Source: Larix sibirica
Lineage: Eukaryota > Streptophyta > Pinopsida > Pinales > Pinaceae
Length of the DNA: 23,901 nucleotides
Direction of reading: 5' to 3'
Assembly: GCA_004151065.3 (NCBI GenBank)
Contig: NWUY0300106738.1
Span: 3,381 to 27,281 of the forward strand
This document shows, piece after piece, positions 20,072 through 23,901 of the stretch. Position 1 is the stretch's first letter. Each line of letters opens with the position of its first letter. The position numbers were made by a program, and so were the translations under genes. The notes under the pieces were generated by a model. It was not told the origin of the DNA and did not search any database. It saw only the letters and a program-made list of their open reading frames with translations.

Positions 20072-20076
20072 TTGGT
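20072..20076. repeat. Target-site duplication, right copy (TTGGT)
   Basis: Identical to 8264-8268. Together with the following bases it shows part of copy D's primer-binding site, TTGGTATCATAGC. Confidence 0.88.
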
Positions 20077-20084
20077 ATCATAGC
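20072..20084 (+). promoter_or_regulatory. Primer-binding site of copy D, regenerated by the target duplication
   Basis: TGGTATCATAGC (20073-20084) matches the initiator-Met tRNA primer site TGGTATCAGAGC at 11 of 12 positions. Only the bases from 20077 on are original to this side plus the duplicated TTGGT; the LTR it belongs to ends at 8263. Read with the gypsy element left out, the LTR end and primer site are adjacent, as expected. Confidence 0.78.
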
Positions 20085-21600
20085 TGAGGGGAAGTCAATT
20101 TGGGTTTCCAAGGATCTCCAATGTCTAGGTGAGGGGTCAATGGGAGAGATCCATTGGTTATGTGTGATTTTTGTGGGTACAAGTGTGATTTTCCTATCAT
20201 TTACAATTCCCTCAATTGTTTTTGACAAGTTTATCGGTATATTATCGAAAGAACTAAAAATAACACAAAGCTGATATTTCAGACAATGAGAAGTGTTGGA
20301 GCTTGCATGCCATGTTGCCTATGATTGATCATATTCTGAAATTCATTTTCAAAACATTTTTAAGATTTATTTTGTAGTTCAATCCTATCCTGGTATTTAA
20401 AACATGTTTTCAGCATCATGTCTGGTAATGCTATCCCAATGCTCTATATATGTCCAAGATACGGTGGCATGTGATCTACATAGTTATGGTTTGAGGCTCA
20501 TGGTTTCCCACCATTTCTATGGGTATAGTTGTAGTGGGTTGGTGATTATCTGAAACATTTGTAAATGATTGTTCATTAATTGGTATTGTGGAATGTCCTT
20601 CTTTATGTTGTGTTATATTGAAGTTATGAGTTCATGAATTTGAAATTCCATAAAAAATTTACTCTCGGATAATAAAGCAGATCCTCTTTGTAAAGAAACA
20701 AAAAGTAGGAGTAGAAAGAGGTGAGAGAGTTTGAAATGCTCCAAGGAGCACATCTCTGTGATGTGTGTAGTGTACCAGATCTGAATATCTATGTTATTGT
20801 GTGTGGTCTATAGTGTGGTTTGTTCTAACAAACACCCTATGAATTTCTACGAGTGTAGAGAAGCAAAGCTTTGGTAGCACTGATACTAGCAACGTATGCC
20901 TATTTAAGAACACCAACAAGGAGAAGCATAGTCATGAGGCATTGCAGTGGCACGATTTGGAATAGTGTCACGCTCTTGTCAACATAACAGTGGGGGCATG
21001 TGCTAGTTTTAAAGCAATGTTGTTGCCTACGATTGGAAATGGAGAAGCTACCGTTGATTCAACGAGAGATGCTAGTTTGATTGAGCCACCAGAGTGGGAA
21101 GACTGTTCTTTGGGAGATAAATTCTATTAGCAGATATGGCAGCGATTGTCTATAGTTTGTAGATCCTCACCTTTGATAGAGACAATTATCCAAAAATATA
21201 AGGAAGAAGTGCATGAAGTGAAGGAAGAGAAAGATGGTGCAATTGAATTTATGTAGTAGGTCTGAAGTTCTACAATAGCAGATCTAAATTACTGCGATGG
21301 ACAAGACTTTGTTCAAGAAAAAAAATGGATTTTTTTTTGGATGATAGTAAAATGGAGAGCAATCCTATGGTTAATCCTCATATAGTTCCCTTGTCATTTC
21401 CAGAAACTCATCCTCTTTGCAATCGACTTGAAAGAGGAGGAAGATCATCAACTATTCCTTTTCAGGATTAAAATAATGATAATATCCTCATAGAAATTAT
21501 TGTGTTGGGGAAACCTTGTCATTACTTTTCGACTAATCAAAGGATCAACATTGGTTGAGTCTACTATAGAATGAATTTTCCCAGGTATCAGCCCTTGTAA
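20085..21600 (+). other. Leader of copy D, no coding recognised
   Basis: I translated this stretch on both strands and found only short frames. A gag start would normally be expected within a few hundred bases of the primer site, so a leader of more than 2 kb before the gag-like frame is unusual. Confidence 0.45.
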
Positions 21601-21610
21601 TATTTTATGT

Positions 21611-22005
21611 ACATTTTGTTATATCCCAGATGCTAGAATAGGTCGATGTTTTAATACTATGTGCATAGTGATATGCGAGTGATCTTTTGTTCTCCTGCCT
21701 TGAACTCCCATAGGATCTCCTTGTTTTGATGTTGCTATAAATGGTACTGATGACAATGGAATTGGTGAATGATGGAAATTTGGTGGAAGTTGTAAATGTA
21801 CACTTGAAATTACATGTGTAGACTTTTGCTTCTTTTGGGATGTTGATATTGTATGACTGGGTGTAGGACTAGGAGTAGATACAACATTGGATGTAAATCC
21901 ATGTGTAGTCTTTTGCTTCTTTTGGGATGTTGATATAATGGGACTAGGTGTAGGACTAGGAGTAGATACAACATTGGATGTAAATCCTAGTTGGTAATTA
22001 CATTA
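21611..22005 (-). pseudogene. Ser/Thr/Pro-rich open frame with an in-frame duplication, unknown
   Basis: The - strand is open from about 22005 to about 21640 (over 120 codons), then runs on past one stop. It lacks an early ATG; the first Met is in GDPMGVQGRR. The N-terminal half is two copies of a 29-residue block with VVSTPSPTPS and STSQKKQK, encoded by the 87-bp duplication 21814-21987. The second half contains SSVHLQLPPNFHHSPIPLS and RRTKDHSHITMH. I recognise no family. It lies antisense within the leader of copy D, so it could be a captured gene exon or an antisense ORF. Confidence 0.35.
21814..21987. repeat. Two tandem 87-bp units
   Basis: 21814-21900 and 21901-21987 match almost base for base and differ at only a few positions. 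The period is divisible by three, so the antisense frame stays open across both. Such high similarity in otherwise decayed DNA means a recent duplication. Confidence 0.9.
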
Positions 22006-22714
22006 GAATTTGAGGATAATGAAGATATCTTGTGAACCTCGGTGAGGGAGGAAACAAAACATGAATCTAAGAGGTGAGTACTAGATCATTGCATATGGTG
22101 TATTGCACATAAATGCTGACAAGCTCATCTAGACAACGAAAAAATGGGTTGTAAATATTTTTTCTAGGTAAGCTTGGAATCCAAGTGACGGATTAAAAAG
22201 ACAAAGGTTTGTATGACTTTCTAAAAGGTGAAAGGTGATTTATTTTTAATGTTTTTTTGTGTGTGATGTCCATTTGAAATTAATTATAAAAGGTGCAAAT
22301 GGCATCATGGGTCAAAAGGTTGGAAGTCTTGTCATTTTTTTATTATTATTATTGTGAATATCAAGTTAGAGAATCATGTTAAGGTATGGTTATAGATTCT
22401 ATCCTTTTTACATTTATTTTACCAAGTTATGGATTACTATTAAAAGTGTATTGATGTAAAGAGTTATCAAAGGGGTCATATTGTTGATGAAAATATTAAA
22501 GTATAATTCGAATTCAAAGAAAAAATGGAAATTGAGGTTAAAATCAAATTCAATTGTAAATTGGCTCCAGGTCATCGAAAGGGAATGTATGATCAATGGT
22601 ACCTAACACCCTTGTCATTGATGTGTATTAAATATGAAATATGGGTTCTACCCAACACCCTCTTTGTTGTTGTTTTGTTTTGACATGCGAGCATGATTCA
22701 TTTGGAATTTTATA
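22006..22714. other. Unassigned part of the copy D leader
   Basis: AT-rich with short frames. I recognise no repeat or domain. Confidence 0.45.
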
Positions 22715-23655
22715 ATGGGTAAAGGAGGAAAATGACTACAAAATTATACCCGTGAAATTGAACATCTTCAATAGGATTTTGATGCTGCTCTCCAAGAAAT
22801 TCACAGGTTGGAAAAATAAAATAAACAAGACAATTCAATAAAGGGAAAATTCTATCAAGAGTTTGTTGATTGCACTAGAGAACACAAAAGTGAATTAGAA
22901 GAAAAGTTGGCATCATTGGATGAATGCATAATTGATCTAATAAAATTTCATGATAAGAAAGATCAAATGATAGAATCATTACAACAAGATTTATTGGAAA
23001 AGGAAAATGTGTTGTTGGCATTGGAAAGTAAAGTGAAAATTTTGAACTAGGAAAAAGTAACGTGAGAGCAATTTGTGACACAAGTAATTTTCTTCCAAAG
23101 CTTGACAGTTTATGTGATACCAGTGATTTGATTGATGTTGATGATGCACACGTGTCTCTCTCATGTTGCGAGACTCAAAAAATTGATCCCGGTGATATCC
23201 TTGAAGGTGAAACTCATATTGAACATGACGATTCTAGTGATATTTCTAAAGTTGAACTTCATAATGAAGATGATGAAATTGGTTGTTTTGAAAAGAATAC
23301 AAAGGGAATTGGGTCCAAACTCATGATTAAAATGAGTTTTGATGGAAAATTTTTAGGTAAGAATGATCAAGGCATCCAGAATCCCATAGAGATAAGTGTA
23401 AGGCCAAGAAATGAAGGCCTTGGTTATGAAGGTCACACAATCAATGGTGGCATAAAATTTGTCAAATCATAAAAAACAACAAAAAGGGAATTATCTATCG
23501 ATAACAATTTAATGAAACAGGTGCAGAAGGAGGAGCAATGGTGTAGCCATTGTGGTAGAACAAGACATGTACAAGAAAAATGTTGGAACTTGCATACTTC
23601 TAGTATTTGTGGTTTTACCAATAATGATCATCTCAGATGTTGGAACAAGAAAATA
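22715..23655 (+). pseudogene. Gag-like protein remnant: coiled coil, G-patch, CCHC knuckle
   Basis: The first part (from MGKGGK at 22715 to about 23050) is a charged, Leu-rich coiled coil (FYQEFVDCTREHKSELEEKL, DQMIESLQQDLLEKENVLL) with four stops before its end. Near 23045-23062 the frame changes. The second frame is acidic (SDLIDVDDAH, HIEHDDSSD) and then a G-patch at 23305-23430 (residues 82-123 of the frame starting 23062): GIGSKLMIKM, GKNDQGIQNPIE, RPRNEGLGYEG. Two conserved glycines in the usual GxGLG part are replaced (FDGKFLG). After one TAA (23470-23472) the frame continues to the zinc knuckle CSHCGRTRHVQEKC (23542-23583, C-X2-C-X4-H-X4-C) and a second Cys/His-rich stretch. G-patch and CCHC both bind nucleic acid, so a nucleocapsid role is inferred. 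No pol domain follows in frame. Confidence 0.72.
23542..23583 (+). other. CCHC zinc knuckle in the gag-like frame
   Basis: It has exact C-X2-C-X4-H-X4-C spacing with Trp following, as in retroelement nucleocapsid knuckles. A second, imperfect set (CGFTNNDHLRCW) follows 11 residues later and lacks one Cys. Confidence 0.85.
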
Positions 23656-23787
23656 TGAAAGCCTCACATACAAATACAATATGGTTGGATAGATGTACAA
23701 GAATCAAAGAAAGTTACTTCTAGATGTTGAAAGGATTCTACAAGATGAGATATGCTAATATATAACTACTCTTCTCCAAAAGTCAAG

Positions 23788-23901
23788 TTGATGAACCATG
23801 TAGGTGAAAATGATTCCTGGAGAATTGGCGAGTACTATGTATGGCACCCATGTATCTCGGTAGATGGATTCCTTTTTATATGGACATCAATGATCAGTTG
23901 T
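23788..23901 (+). repeat. Start of the shared 3' internal segment (copy D)
   Basis: ATGAACCATGTAGGTGA and the following ~110 bases match 1482 onward in copy A and the inverted equivalent ending near 3133 in copy B. Here the frame continues in phase from the zinc knuckle frame (MNHVGENDSWRIGEYY...), but three stops lie between. The window ends within the segment. Confidence 0.85.

Larger units (their letters stand above)
8007..23901 (+). mobile_element. Family X copy D, split by a gypsy insertion; 3' end beyond the window
   Basis: The element consists of the 5' LTR (8007-8263), a primer-binding site split between 8265-8268 and 20077-20084, a ~2.6 kb leader, a broken gag-like frame with G-patch and CCHC knuckle (22715-23650), and the start of the shared 3' segment (23788-23901). 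The gypsy element 8269-20071 separates LTR from body. Without the insertion and one target copy, the window part of D is about 4.1 kb. By comparison with copy A (1482-2059), D's 3' LTR should start about 577 bases after 23788, near 24365. Confidence 0.75.

Noticed and set aside
20072-20090. Reading TTGGTATCATAGC as the primer site of the ~900-bp LTR element on the + strand
   Set aside because: Gag, protease and RT of that element are on the - strand, its own primer site lies at 19141-19160, and TTGGT is duplicated at 8264. The motif belongs to copy D.
20034-20274. Overlapping frames on both strands at the right gypsy LTR edge
   Set aside because: They cross the LTR boundary and the target duplication, so they cannot be ancestral coding regions.

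Overview
The window reads as nuclear intergenic DNA from a large-genome seed plant. I see no host gene, rRNA, tRNA or CRISPR array. It is a stack of old, decayed retrotransposons, recognisable from plant Ty3/gypsy gag, protease and reverse transcriptase remnants, a plant LINE-type RNase H remnant and several related short LTR elements. A conifer or other gymnosperm would fit (long decayed elements, stop codons explained by C-to-T change), but the sequence does not prove it.

Layout. (1) 1-5065 holds copies of a low-copy-looking LTR family, here called family X, with ~250 bp LTRs starting TGTTGGAA/TGTTAGAA after a purine-rich tract. Copy A (+ strand, 3' LTR 2060-2305) and copy B (- strand, 3' LTR 2306-2556) meet tail to tail and form a ~3.3 kb imperfect palindrome (about 670-3945). 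Copy B's 5' LTR is 4383-4631 with a primer-binding site beside it. The same LTR is also the 3' LTR of a further truncated copy C (4632-5065), so one LTR is shared by two tandem elements. (2) 5066-8006 is AT-rich, with decayed tandem repeats, a 65-bp-stem hairpin, an (AT)n run and a LINE RNase H remnant on the - strand. (3) 8007-8263 is the 5' LTR of a fourth copy, D (+ strand). (4) 8269-20071 is a ~11.8 kb Ty3/gypsy element on the - strand: ~900 bp LTRs at both ends, matching 5-bp target duplications TTGGT, a primer-binding site, a purine tract, and gag, protease and RT remnants in the expected order. It lies inside copy D's primer-binding site. (5) 20072-23901 resumes copy D: a long unassigned leader, then a broken gag-like frame with coiled coil, G-patch and CCHC zinc knuckle, then at 23788 the 3' segment shared by all X copies. 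The window stops about 470 bp before D's 3' LTR should begin.

How the parts relate. The family X copies look non-autonomous: A and B have no recognisable pol, and D passes from the gag zinc knuckle to the shared 3' segment within ~200 bp, leaving no room for pol. D is therefore a candidate gag-only (TR-GAG-like) member, while A and B are shorter, LARD/TRIM-like members. The gypsy insertion is younger than D because it splits D. Every coding remnant carries stops or frameshifts, so nothing here is likely to be translated as an intact protein.
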